NCBI GenBank assembly: GCA_018398765.1
Contig: JAHBMJ010000266.1
Coordinates: forward strand, 97,618 to 131,396
Length of the DNA: 33,779 nucleotides
Reading direction: 5' to 3'
DNA from: Chromera velia
Taxonomy: Eukaryota; Sar; Chromeraceae
Shown: positions 22,357-33,602 of the stretch, one piece after another
Layout of the letters: the number at the start of each line of letters is the position of its first letter
Position numbering within the stretch: the stretch's first letter is position 1
Made by a program: the position numbers and the translations under genes
The notes under the pieces: model-generated
What the model was told of the DNA's origin: nothing
Databases searched by the model: none
What the model saw: the letters and a program-made list of their open reading frames with translations, nothing else

Positions 22357-22807
22357 GTGAGTAAGGGCGAGGATTTCTTTCTTTCTTTCTCTGTGTCTAT
22401 CTTTCCTTGGCTGGGATCCCGGGGAAGAATTCAGGACACAAAGAGGAATTCGAGACTTCTCTTGGAAGAATTAATGTGCCTCTCCCTCTATAGAGGCACA
22501 GTTGTCGTCCCTCTTCTTGTTTAATTATAACCCTGTGACCAACGAGCTCAGTTTATTGTCTTGTCTTTGTTTTCTGTGTTTCAACGCTACCCCTGTTTAA
22601 TCTGTGTCTGGCTTCCCCTCTCATCAAGGACGATCGATCATCAGTGGGGTGAGAAACGGTCACAGACGAGATTCCGTATTCCCGTCAGCATGTCTTTTTC
22701 TCTTCCTCTCTCTTCCCCCCCCCTTTCTCTCAGCGTATGCATGTGTGTGTCCGTGTGTGTGTATGGACGTCTGAACAATTGATTATGTCTGCAGAGACCG
22801 GCGCCCG
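22357..22807 (+). other. Spacer or intron between the WD40-like gene and the REYFD-motif gene
   Basis: There is no coding signal. The left edge carries a GTGAGT donor overlapping the WD40 stop codon. The right edge carries a strong pyrimidine tract and a TATGTCTGCAG acceptor at 22794. The stretch is therefore either an intergenic region plus 5'-UTR intron, or a true intron joining the two coding regions. Confidence 0.55.
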
Positions 22808-25170
22808 ATGTCGCAGGGTGCGCGTCCAGGCCCCAACCCGTTCATGGTCTCAGGCGCCCGCCCTGCCACTGCGATGCCCAGCACACAGCCGAAATGGAAC
22901 GATCGATTCTTTCTCACATTCAGCAGGTTAGAAAGAAGATAGGGGCATGGCGGGTGCTTGTGTTGGTGTACGTTTGCATGTGCAGGTTTGGGTGTGTGCG
23001 GGGAGGGGGGGGATACTCCGTAAAAGGCAAGCGTGTGGCCGGGGCCATACCAGCGGTGGGATGCATACTGACTTGCATGCACTTGTGCTCCGTCCATGGA
23101 TGCATTTCCCATTACCAACCTTGCCCGTTATGCAATACTCGTATGAATATGCATGCAGATACAACCACCTGTACCACCCCCTTCTGAGAGAATATTTCGA
23201 TCACGATCGACCGGATGCCTCCAGTGCCACCCCGACAAACCCCGCAGCTGCAAATATGGCACGGGCCCAGTCGACCTCCTCGCTCAGACAGGCACACAAA
23301 CAGCAGCGCCCCGCCTCCGCACTCCCCGCTCTTCCCTCCGGCTCCCTCCGCCCCCCCACCAACACCACCTGGCCTGTCCAACCGAAGGGAGCGCGGACGA
23401 TGGACACGACGGTCGACTCCTCACTGACCGTCTGCTCGGTGGAGTATCTGATGGGATTCGACCCTGCACAGAAGAGGGCCGAGAATCGACAGTCAGTCAC
23501 TTACTCAGTTGGTGTGTGGACTGTGCATTGAATGAGAAAATGCACCGGGGCAGACTGTCTGGAGGGAAACCCCATTTTCTTTTCACTTGCCTCCTTTTGA
23601 TTATTTTTTTTTTTTCTTTTCGATTTACGTCTGGAGGAACCAACTCTAATGAGAGAGAGCTACTCAGCGAGCTCCATAGAATCTCTTCTGCTCGATTTCA
23701 GTTGTTTGTGCTGGAGAACTCATCCTTTGAGCTCTCCTGAGCAGACGACGCACTAGTGCGTTTGAATAATTATTTTGTTCCATTCATGTCGAGAGAGCGA
23801 TCTCTCTGTGCAGGAAGGTTGCTGGACTCTTGTCCGAGGAGAGCCTCCTCGCCCACCTAACCAAAGACCACATCCGACACAGCAAAGGAGGAACAATGAA
23901 GGTGTGTCAGCTGCCTCTATCTTGATTGTTGTTTCTGAAAAAGATTCGGTGAAACGAAGAAAAGAAACAAGCAAGTAACGAGAGGATTGACTCAGTCCAA
24001 GAAAAGAAATGAATGCAGTGAGAAGAACGTCACTTGACAAAAACGCGAATCCCGCGGAACGTCTGTCAGATGTCAACGCGACCGAGGAATAAACAGTCTC
24101 AGAGAAATGCTGCATGGAGGGAGTGAGAGACCAAATTGCCTTCTGTTCGGAGTCTTGGGGAGAGGAAAGGTTAATTTCAGCTAGGGTCAATTGCTTTCAG
24201 GAACAATGAGGATCAAGTGATGCTGCTTCTTTGAAGCTCTTTCTGTGCAATTTCGTTGTTGTCTGCTCTGTTTTCTGTTTTTGATTAATTTCTTTTATTT
24301 TTGTCTTGCTCTTCCTTCCCTCCTTTCTTTTTTTCTTTCTTTGTTTCTTTGTTTGTGCCTTCCTTCCATCCATCATGCAGGACCCATCGGGACAGCCCTC
24401 TGACTGGGATGATCGGTTCCAGTTGGTCTGTCTCTTCATTTGTTTGTTTTGTTGTTTTTCTTTTGTTTCGGAAGGAAGCTCCTTTATTCTTTCCTTCGGA
24501 ACGATGCGATTTGTCACTGCCTGACTGAGAAACGGGAAAGCGGCGAGGAGCTTCTAGTGTTTCCTTTACTTCTCTCTTCTCTTCTCTTCTCTTCTCTTCT
24601 CTTCTCCGGTCTTGTTTCTGAAGGAAGTGTGAATGTTCGTAGTCCCCCCTTATTTTTTTCTTCCTCTCAGTCACCGCTCCAGGGTAGCTCAAAAAGGAGT
24701 TCTGCTGTGCATTGTCAGAACGAACGGAGAAGCTGGAAACGTGTCCCAAATTGAGGCAATTATTTGAAAATTTTGATTGAAAAAAAAAGGGAAATCTTCA
24801 CCTCACCTGTCTTTCTGTTTGTCTTTCTTTCCATGTGCGGCTGCGTGCCTACCTGTTTTTTGAGTGCCTTCCTTCAATTGGAACTAGGTGGCTTTTGTGC
24901 CTGTCGAACTGCCTGCAAGTCTACCTGACTACGTGCCTGAGGCGAATGCGATTAACTCGTGGATGAATGGAGGGTTGCCTGCTTTCTTTCCTTCCTTCTG
25001 CATGTTTGTTTGTCTGCCTTCTGCGTGTTTGTAAAAATATGTGTGTGCAGCTGGCCTCGAGGGAGAACCGCCTGACCCACCCGATGGTGAGAGAATATTT
25101 TGACGCCTCGACACCTCTGGCGGGGCGGTTTGCCCACTGGGGAAAGACACCCCATCTCCGGAGAGCATAG
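22808..25170 (+). CDS. 234-aa protein with duplicated W-x-DRF...HPxxREYFD motif
   Basis: Exons: 22808-22926, 23159-23491, 23814-23901, 24381-24425 and 25051-25170 (TAG). Phases 2, 2, 0 and 0 agree and give 235 codons. The protein begins MSQGARPGPNP and ends GKTPHLRRA. Residues 30-54 and 189-213 are two copies of one motif: W-[ND]-D-R-F-x-L...S-R-x-N-x-L-x-H-P-x-x-R-E-Y-F-D, with 16 of 25 positions identical. Each copy is split by an intron at a different point, after residue 39 in phase 2 and after residue 195 in phase 0. The middle is Ala/Pro/Ser/Thr-rich and probably disordered, followed by a helical EESLLAHLTKDHIRH segment. Small proteins with paired short motifs of this type recall axonemal microtubule-associated proteins, but I do not recognise the family. 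It may be the C-terminal part of the WD40 gene rather than a separate gene. Confidence 0.75.
24572..24606 (+). repeat. (TCTTC)n microsatellite in an intron
   Basis: About seven consecutive CTTCT pentamers lie in the intron between exons 4 and 5 of the REYFD-motif gene. Confidence 0.9.
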
Positions 25171-26815
25171 AGACAGGAAGAGAGAAAGAAAGAGATAGAG
25201 AAGCACTCTCGACCTTCCTCCTTATGTCCGTACCCTTTGATAGCGATGCGACCATGAGAGGATACAGACCTGTCGATTGGTGGGGAGTTTACGTGTCGGC
25301 AGGTCGTCAAAACAATGGAACAAATGGAGAATGAAACGATGGAAAGAAGAAACAAAGTAGTGGCTCGGACAGCTCGTGGGTCGTTTTGTTGGTGTGTTTG
25401 TTTGTCTGTCTGTCTGCTTGTTTGGTCTCCTTCATGGATGTGTTTGTTCTCTTTTCGTCATCTGTGTGGCGATGCTGTAGGTCTCCCTCGTTATTTATTG
25501 CCTGACTGAAAGAATTGAATGGAGGATCAAAAGATTGGGGATGCATGTTTCATTCATAGCCTTTCAGCGTGGGCAGAACAGAGCTGCGGCAGAAAAAGCA
25601 AACGAACAGATGAGGAGGAGAACATTTTCTTTCATGCATATGAGAAATGCAACCGCACGAATTCATTCACTTTGATGCATAAGTGAATCGAAACCAACAT
25701 GCCTGCACGATGCATTTCTTGATCGAAACAATCGTGGATGATGCACCAACAAAGAAGCGCAACGCCTCTCAATACAACACATGCAAGACAGTTTAGTTGT
25801 GCATGGACCCTCTTTGACCGGGACTGTCATCAGTTTCTGTCCGAGGTGGAGAATGAATGCCTGCTGGTGGAGCAGTACACGCGTTTGTCGTATTCAGGCG
25901 GGATTGCAGTTGCATTCTCAAAAGCCTGCATCTCCTTGCCCATGTTCACGCGTGGATGGTGTCGCACGGGCTCTATGTTTGAATCGAATTAAAAAATGCA
26001 TATGAATGGCGAATAAGGTACCAACTGCATGGATGAATCGTTTTGCATGAAGCATGAACAACTAGATGAACAATAAATTTTTAAGTCGACTGACACGATG
26101 AATGATATGAATGGCGTGTATACTTGTCTTGGTGCTTACATATCGATAACAACTGATCACTGGCATAAGTATGCATGAGTTGCATCTCTGGCAACAATTT
26201 TTAATGAATGCACATATTTTTCCACTAAATGGAAAATGCCATGAAAATGTCTGTTTTTGTTTCTGTATCAGTTTTCAAATTGATTTAAGATATGACTAAA
26301 AATGGTAAAATTTACAATTATAAATGGTCAAAATAATTCTGTACAAGTAGTAGCGTACCAGTAACGTTGAGTAGACGTACTGTCTAGCTAGTGGACACTA
26401 GAGTAGACACTCTATAGCCATGCAGTCAGTACTCTTTTCATGTTTCATTTATTATTTCTAATTTTTTCAAAGAACTGATCAAAGCTATTTATAATAATAA
26501 AATAATTCAATTAAACCAAGAGTATGAATTCACTAAGTTTAAATTCAATAGAAATTTATCTAGCTTTAGTACCCCCGAAATTCGTTGTTTTTTCTAGTAT
26601 TTTTTGAAAGTTTCAAAGTTGTATGTGTATATATGTGGGTTTATCGATCAATGACGATCATTTAACAGTCAAGGTTTTAAAAATTGGTATCGACGCATGC
26701 CATTTTGCTTCTTTTTATACATCTTTCATGGTCCGGTATACATTTGAAAATTTAAAAGCGCCTAGAAAAGCGTTTTAAATAGATGATCCCTAGTCGTTTC
26801 TTTTACAGACATGAA
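25171..26815. other. Convergent intergenic spacer, no gene recognised
   Basis: This lies between the stop of the REYFD-motif gene (+) and the stop of the beta-propeller-like gene (-). The left half has ordinary composition. About 25,990-26,815 is strongly AT-rich. Frames are short and not protein-like, and no RNA gene or terminal repeats were seen. Confidence 0.6.
25990..26815. other. AT-rich island in the second convergent spacer
   Basis: This is a second long AT-rich stretch, similar in character to that at about 4,850-5,560 and again between two converging 3' ends. It contains short CTAG/GTAC-rich patches around 26,350-26,420. There is no coding signal. Confidence 0.5.
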
Positions 26816-28141
26816 TTACAAAGTGATCGCCAGCACTTTGACGTCTATCGACCCGTAAGGCCACATGTGACAGTCGACCGTTTCATTTGAGGAGCAAGGA
26901 AGCGCCGCGTTAGCAGCCTGAGGCGGACGGCTCTTTGCACATTCGGACGATGGGTCTTTGGCGCGGTCTTCCCTTTGAATCCCAATCTCCGTTTTACCCT
27001 CCGGAAAAGTCTTATCGACACATAGCCCAACAAGGGGGCTCCCCAGTCGCAAGAGGCACTCAAATGGCAGATTGCACATTTCGTCGTCAGACCCAGGCTT
27101 TGAGTCTGACGGCGTAGAAGCAGGAGAGCTTCTCTTGAGGTCTCGCATATGTGCGACTGAAAGTGTTCTACCGTCTCTGCAGCTGGACATCACCAGCAGG
27201 CCACCATGCGCACTGATAGTGCTCTTACATAAGACCCCCTTAAAGTCATCCCCCACCTCCGTGCATACGCAAAGAGAGGACAGCTCGAAAGGCCCCCACC
27301 AGACATACGAAGCCGGGTCGACCGACTGGGAAGAATCCCCCGCACCTGAGTGATATCTGTGGAATGCAAACACACGACGAGGCGAGCCTCGTGACGAGAA
27401 GAAAGTCTCCAGCAGACCGAGAGACGAACTGTCACCGTCTGCAGGAAAGGCAAACGAAACAAGTGTCTCCTTCTTACAGACCTTCCATGGGTGTGACCTC
27501 AAATCCGGAACATGTCGATTTGCACACGTCAGAGCAACACCCCCAAGTCCTTCGTCTACCGCCATTATCCCCCCCTCCGCGTTGCCAACTCTGGTCAGGT
27601 CGGATCCCTGGAACTTTCCTTTTAGCTCGGCAGCAACACACGAGCCGAGGGACGGACCCACAGTCCCCAGAATGGCCCCGTCGTAAATGTTCGTGAACAG
27701 AAGCCGATCCGTCCCTGTAGATGGGTGCACTTCATGCACGTCGTTGATGACTGCGAGTTCTTCGACCCTCCCCGTCTGTGTGTGCACCCTGTGGGTGTGA
27801 CCAGTCCAGGGGAGACGCTGGTCGTCGTTGAAGGAGACGGCAACAAACTCGGAGGATAGAACGGTCAACGACGCATGCCTGTAAGCTCCGATGAGTCCCT
27901 TCGGAAAGGGAAGAGACCCCCCGGATAGGCGTTCCATGTCCCCCCCCCAGATCCGGGGGGCCCATCCGGAGCCGGAGGGGCCTTCCTTCTGTTCCTCACT
28001 CCAGCAAACCTACATAAAATACACATGCAAAAGCACAAATCAGCATCTCAGACTTGTAGTATACTCACCATGCCGACAATTCGTGTATAAAAGAGTACAA
28101 AAGCAGTGGCACTGCCTTCAGGTTGACTCCATGCACACAAC

Positions 28142-28177
<36 letters not shown>

Positions 28178-28418
28178 CGATACACACAGGCACACAACCA
28201 GCCAGCCAGCCAGACAGCCAGCCAGACAGCCAGCCAGACAGACAGACAGAGGACAGACAGACAGACAGACAGACAGCTAGACAGAGACACTATATGACAG
28301 ACAGACAGACAGACAGACAGAGACAGACAGACAGAGACAGCCTGACACACAGACAGAGACAGCCTGACAGACAGATAGACAGACAGACAGAGACAGCCTG
28401 ACAGACAGACACACAGAC

Positions 28419-28479
<61 letters not shown>

Positions 28480-28670
28480 GACAGCCTGACAGACAGACAC
28501 ACAGACAGATAGACAGATAGACAGACAGACAGACAGACAGAGACAGACAGAGACAGACAGAGACAGACAGACAGACAGACAGAGACAGACAGAGACAGAC
28601 AGAGACAGACAGGGACAGACAGAGACAGACAGAGACAGACAGAGACAGACAGAGACAGACAGAGACAGAC

Positions 28671-28703
<33 letters not shown>

Positions 28704-28736
28704 GACAGACAGACAGACAGAGACAGACAGACAGAC

Positions 28737-28773
<37 letters not shown>

Positions 28774-29558
28774 GGACAGACAGAGAACAGACAGACAGAC
28801 AGACAGACAGACAGAGGACAGACAGACAGACACACAGACAGACAGACAGACACACAGACAGAGACAGACAGACAGACAGACAGACAGAGACAGCCTGACA
28901 AACAGACAGAGACAGCCTGACAGACAGACAGACAGACCTCCAGATCCTCGTCCTTCCACACTTTGAACCTTGTGAGGAGACTGGGGGAAGTGGAAGGAGG
29001 GGATGAGCGCAGAGATTTGTAGCTCGGCAGCTTCCACACACAGAAGGTGCTCATGGGTCCGTCGTTGTGTCCGACGACTTCAACCTCCTCCGTCATTTTG
29101 TCCTCCTGGACACTCAAGAGGATTAGCTCGCCGCTTTGAGGAATGACGACAGAACCGATGAGTTTCTGGTTGGATGGAAGGGAAATGCTGGACAGTGAGA
29201 GAACTGCGTAGGACCCATTTGCCTCTCGAGTTGCTGTAGAGACAGCGTCTTTCAGCAGAGAGGAGACTGCCATAAGCGTGCAAGTATCGGAGAGAGAAAC
29301 GATTGAGCAGCCTCCCCGACGAATCACAAAACTGCAAATGTGTGACCAACAACTCTTCTTCAGAGATCGCCACATTGCTCCTAGGTGTGTTTTTTGCGTT
29401 GCTCTGACTGAATTGATTGTCCGAATGAAGGTCAGTCACTACATATGGAGCCGAGCGTGCATGCACAGTCCAGCAGTTGAAAGACGGAGGGATCTGACAG
29501 AAGGCTGCGAGTCAGTAGCAAACAAGCAGACCGTTGGGCAGATACTACTAAGGGTGAC
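26816..29558 (-). CDS. Beta-propeller-like protein, 5' end unresolved
   Basis: Exons in transcript order: 29558-29443, 29331-28938 and 28009-26816 (stop). Junction phases 2 and 0 agree, giving RLHI|FVIRRGGCSIVSLSD and VWKDEDLE|VCWSEEQKEG. The frame shows repeated hydrophobic strand pairs with polar turns: SSICPTVCLFATDSQPSVRS, GCSIVSLSDTCTLMAVSS, LIGSVVIPQSGELILLSVQ, FVAVSFNDDQ and DRLLFTNIYDGAILG. This resembles propeller blades but lacks clear WD dipeptides, so the fold is a tentative inference. It ends KVLAITL. Exon 29443-29558 opens on an acceptor (TTTCAG|GTC), so at least one further 5' exon lies between 29559 and about 29870, possibly a short one with ATG near 29795. The intron 28937-28010 is almost wholly a GACA/TGTC microsatellite. 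The gene is divergent from the ankyrin gene. Confidence 0.65.
28139..28937. repeat. Expanded (GACA)n / (TGTC)n microsatellite, about 800 bp, intronic
   Basis: Nearly uninterrupted GACA units with GAGACA, GCCA and GACACACA variants fill the intron of the beta-propeller-like gene. Because a 4-bp unit without stops reads open in every frame, it creates long artificial Cys/Leu/Ser/Val frames on the minus strand. On that strand the repeat begins at the 5' splice site itself (GAG|GTCTGTCTG). Confidence 0.97.
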
Positions 29559-29870
29559 CTGAAACAAACAGGGGACTTCAAGAACGGTCAGAGCTCAATC
29601 TGAGTCAATCACTGTCAGCATGCATGCGCAGCATTAATTTGTAAATTTAATCGTACATTCTTCAAAATAAGACTTCAACAGCGCAGGCATCGCAGAGATC
29701 CTTTCCCGCACAATATGTAAATTGTTCCCGAAGTGATTCTCGGCCGAAGTGAATTGGCGGTTTTGGGGTGGTGTACGTGCAGTGCCATTTGCAATTCCAG
29801 CGTGTCCAAGATTCCCTGCGTAGCTCCTTTTCTTTCAGCCGACAGCTTGCGTTCGTGAGCGTGGAGAAGG
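29559..29870. promoter_or_regulatory. Divergent promoter region between the beta-propeller-like gene (-) and the ankyrin gene (+)
   Basis: About 310 bp separate the first certain minus-strand exon from the plus-strand ATG. It must hold the ankyrin promoter and probably the first exon and promoter of the minus gene. No distinct core elements were identified. Confidence 0.45.
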
Positions 29871-32707
29871 ATGAAAGCCAAGGATTCTGATGTTCTCAGT
29901 GTGTTGATAGCCAGCGGTTTTTTCGGGCTCCGGGGTTTCTGGAAGGTCTCCTCCGTTTCGAAAAAGGTCCTCAAGCTGCGGGATGACCCTTCGCGCTTGG
30001 GGTTTGGCAGTGTGTGCTCTGGTTTCTGCTCCACCTCCGAGAGGGAGGGCGTGTGGAAAATGATCGATCACTGTTTTGAGCAGGATGATGCCAAGGCCCT
30101 TCAACAAGTGCTTGCACTGAAGGGGCTGTCGGGGCGGTATCCAAAACTGCTCCGAAGGGTTCTCGAGAAGAAGCCGGGCTCTCTCAAGTGTGTCAAGTTT
30201 CTGATGGACAGGGAGAGTACACCCTTTTGCGTTGAGCTCTCCCTCGATATTCTGTCTAAGATGACAGCAGAACATCTGAAGTACATGATTTTCCAGAAGC
30301 GAATGCACCCCGACTGTTGGTTGGACGTACCAAACGGTCACTCTTCCGAACCGCCCTCCACGCTGTCTCCTGCTTTGAATGTCGTGATTCAGGCTGACAG
30401 ATTCGACTTGGCAGAGGTCCTGCTTGACGCAGGGGCGAGGGTAGACGTGTGCACGTGGAGTGCAGAAGAGGGGGGCGTTTTTGATCATAACTTCAGACCC
30501 CCCACTTTCTGCGGTAGTTCGCCTCTGCTCCTACTGGTGGATCGCCTTGCATTGTTGCACACCACAGAACAAGAGTTCCTCGTAAGGGGGACAGGCGAAG
30601 GAGAGGAGGGACATCGTCATGTTGTGCAACAGCGTGAGACAGGTCTCGCGTTGCTTGAACGAATGGCAAGAATGTCAAAAGAGTTGGGTTGTCTTGAGTT
30701 GCGCTGGAGTGATCGGAGAACATTTTTCGATGAGCGCACGCCCCTTGGCCGGGCATGCGTGTGCCGCGATGCAGAGGCAGTAGGGGTGTTGTTGAAAGTG
30801 CAGGAGCGGGTGGTAGGGCAAAAGGGAAAAGAAAATATCATTCTCTTGCCATTGTCAGATGAATACATTAGCATTCCACGCAGGAGACAAACAGAGATCC
30901 TGAGAATTGAGGATTCCTCTTGTGCAGCTGCACTCGAAGTGATTCTTGCAGATCTGCAGGGGGTGCATCTCGATCGTGTGGACGAGGACGGACACACAGC
31001 TCTCTCCCTTGCGTGCTCTCTTGGAATGGAAAAGAGTGCAGAAGTGCTTCTGAAAAAGGGAGCACGGCCGTCTAGGGTGATGGGTCTTGACGGTGACTTT
31101 GTGAGTCGCTCACCTCTTGTAGAAGCAGTGAGAGATCTTGACGGGGGGGATTTACAGTTTTTTTCACTTAAATGCAACTCAGATTCTCTGGTCTCCCTGC
31201 TGCTGCAATGGAAAGCAAACCCGAACGAGGTTGTGGAGGATTTGGGGGAGGTTTTCACGCTTCTGCAGTGGGTGTTGGGTGCAGCAGGTTACCTAGGTGG
31301 GCAGGAAAGTGATCCGGTGAGTGTTGCCAAGCTCCTCCTGCACAATGGAGCAAGCTGCTCACCCCCTTCTCCGTCTCCGTTTCCGTCTCCCACCCCGATT
31401 CTACCAGCAGCAACGCGGCCCAAGTGGAACCCCCCCTCAGTCAGCCAGGTGTCGCCACTGTTGTTAGCATGTGATCAGTATGATGACCCTGAGCTCTTGC
31501 GCCTTCTGTGCACAAAAGGGGGTGCAGATCCCAACGCTAGTGGCCTAGGGCTGGAAAGAAAGAGGTGGTTGGAATCACCAGTGCGCGTTGTAATGGAGAA
31601 GGGGCGGATGAGGTCCTTGGAAGCTCTTGCAGACTGCGGAGCCGATCTGAATGTCGTGTGGGAGGATGGGCATTCTCCATTGTCGTTGGCTTGTTCCCAG
31701 TCCGACGCAGAGAAAGTGCAGCTCCTCCTCGATAGGGGCGTGGCATTGATGGGAGAGGTTGAGGGGGGGCGTCTTCAGATTCCTCTCGTGATAGCGGCTG
31801 ACAGGCTCTGTACCGAGATTATGTCGATTCTGCTGGAGAGGGGAGCGGATGTGAATCGGCAGGGGTTGTTGTGGAGTGCTTGGGACGGCAGAGAGACGTT
31901 GAAATCGCCTCTGCAGGCGGCGATGGATCTGGGGGGCGGGGTTTGGAGGGACGCTGATTTTATGGGGACTTTGTTCCGTGTCGTTGAGATGCTCATTGAA
32001 CATGGCGCCTGCTGCTCCCGTCCTTCGAATGCTTCGGCAGAAACCGAATCCGAATCGCAACCATCGAATGGTGTGCTTCTGTCTCCCTATCCTCCTGCGT
32101 GTGAGTTGTCTCCCTTGTCGGCAGCCTGTGAAATGCAGTCTGTGTATCTTTTGGCGCTTTTATATGAAAAGGGGGGCGCCGCGCTAGAGAGCCAGGCAGA
32201 GGTTGGCCGTGTGCTCGCGTTTCTCCTCTCTCACAGAGGGGATGCACAGAGCATGGGGCAGGAGGTCTCGCAGGAAGAGGCGAAGACCCAGACACTCTTT
32301 CAGTGGCGTCTTGCGGAGGATATCCTTCAAAAGGTGGGTGCATGGGTGAGTGCCTTGCAGGAAGTGCCTGAAAGTGGATGAGGGCTTTTTGAGGTCTTGC
32401 TGGAGCGAAGGGATGGACCTTTCTAGACCCCTGCATGCAACTGAATCCCTCTCTAATTTCATGCCATTGGAATACATGGGGTTGTTTCTCGAAGACGGGG
32501 ATGGCGATCGTGAATGCCTTTGTCGTCGTCTGCGCGCCTAGCTGATGTCAGACTGTTGTAGGGTGGCGCTGCGTGTGAACGAAATGATCGGTTCATTAGC
32601 AGCTCATGCGCCCCTGTTCATGTTTTTTTCTTTTCCGTTCACTTCCTGCATTTATGATCTACTGCCATCCCCCCCCCCCTCTCTCCACGTGTGTGTGTGT
32701 GTGTGTT

Positions 32708-32775
<68 letters not shown>

Positions 32776-33418
32776 TACGTGCACGCGCGTGTGTCTCTGT
32801 GTCTGCGAGCAGGAAGGGGCAGAGACGGGGCTTCTGTCTGTCTACTGGAGAGGCACGGTGACTGCGACTGTTGACAACGTGATCCCTTCGTTTGGGTCTG
32901 GGTCCTGGATTTCCGACCTGATCGCTCTGGAGGAGGCGCGCGGCCCTTCTCTGTTGCGTGTGATTCGGGAAGTTCCGCTGGGGGAGTTGGAGGAGCCGCA
33001 GTTGGACCCGAGGCGTGGGCAGTCTCTGTGCTACCTTTACCCGGAGCACAGAAGGACGGGAGAGTTCTGTCCTCTGCTCGTTGCGATAAGGAGCGGGTGG
33101 GAGGAGGGAATTGAAGCATTGATGGAGAGGGGCGTTGGGGTGAGCAGGAGGAATGACCTCGGGGATTACACCACTGATGAGCGCTCTGTCCGTCTCTTCA
33201 CCCCCGAGACCCCACTTTTTGCTGCTCTCGACACCGAACGGTGTGAGCTGGCACTACGTCTCATTAAAAAGGGGGGGGTCATCAAAGTGGAAGAGAAAGA
33301 GCGGTTGCTGAAGCGGGTTCAAGGGCAAACTGGCAGCAGTCAGCATCCAACTCTGTTTCTCAATGACTTGATTTATTTCATCAAGAACACTGTACCCTCG
33401 GATGTTGCCGATCATTGA
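29871..33418 (+). CDS. Ankyrin-repeat protein (about 1,026 aa), two exons
   Basis: Exon 1 is 29871-32345, ending GCATGG|GTGAGT; exon 2 is 32813-33418 (TGA). Both are phase 0, giving 1,027 codons. A second donor, AAG|GTGGGT after 32333, is also in phase. The frame starts at ATG with [12 protein letters not shown]. Ankyrin helices recur through the protein: [118 protein letters not shown] and [19 protein letters not shown]. In exon 2 come [20 protein letters not shown] and [20 protein letters not shown]. About ten or more repeats are visible, several with long insertions (e.g. a Pro/Ser stretch near residue 500). Ankyrin repeats mediate protein binding; no enzymatic domain is visible. The N-terminal 100 residues are not ankyrin and are unassigned. 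Confidence 0.88.
32691..32775 (+). repeat. (GT)n-(GA)n microsatellite in the ankyrin gene intron
   Basis: A long GT dinucleotide run with rare interruptions (TTTGTGTGC, TACGTG) passes into GA repeats about 40 bp before the TGCGAGCAG acceptor of exon 2. Confidence 0.93.
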
Positions 33419-33596
33419 CTTTGCTCAGAACAGGCAGCAGACAGGCGTCACAGGCCTTAATATGGTGACATGGTGAGATCTATAGCGGTGAAATGTTTCT
33501 ACACTCTGCCCGGTCAATGTATTTTTAGACTCTGTATATAACCGAGATGTTTGCTAGACTATAAGAACGAATATCTAGCTACACACGAAGACAGAA

Positions 33597-33602
33597 ATAA
33601 AG
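33597..33602 (+). terminator. Possible polyadenylation signal AATAAA of the ankyrin gene
   Basis: AATAAA lies about 180 bp after the ankyrin stop codon in otherwise non-coding sequence. It is a plausible cleavage signal by position, but use of this hexamer in this organism is not shown by the sequence. Confidence 0.35.

Noticed and set aside
28139-28937. CRISPR-like regularly repeated array
   Set aside because: The unit is 4 bp with no unique spacers, in a eukaryotic intron; it is a microsatellite.
28048-29041. Long minus-strand frames of 250-360 residues made of VCLS repeats
   Set aside because: They are translations of the GACA/TGTC microsatellite, which is open in every frame; only the part right of 28938 is a real exon.
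29080-29466. Alternative minus-strand frame in the beta-propeller gene (SNVAISEEELLVTHLQ...)
   Set aside because: It reads plausibly, but the spliced model through the acceptor at 29331 joins 29443 in phase to a clear strand pattern, and the alternative would need a 22-nt intron.
29835-30488. 217-residue minus-strand frame opposite the ankyrin exon
   Set aside because: The plus strand is clearly the ankyrin gene; the antisense frame has no recognisable segments and crosses the promoter region.
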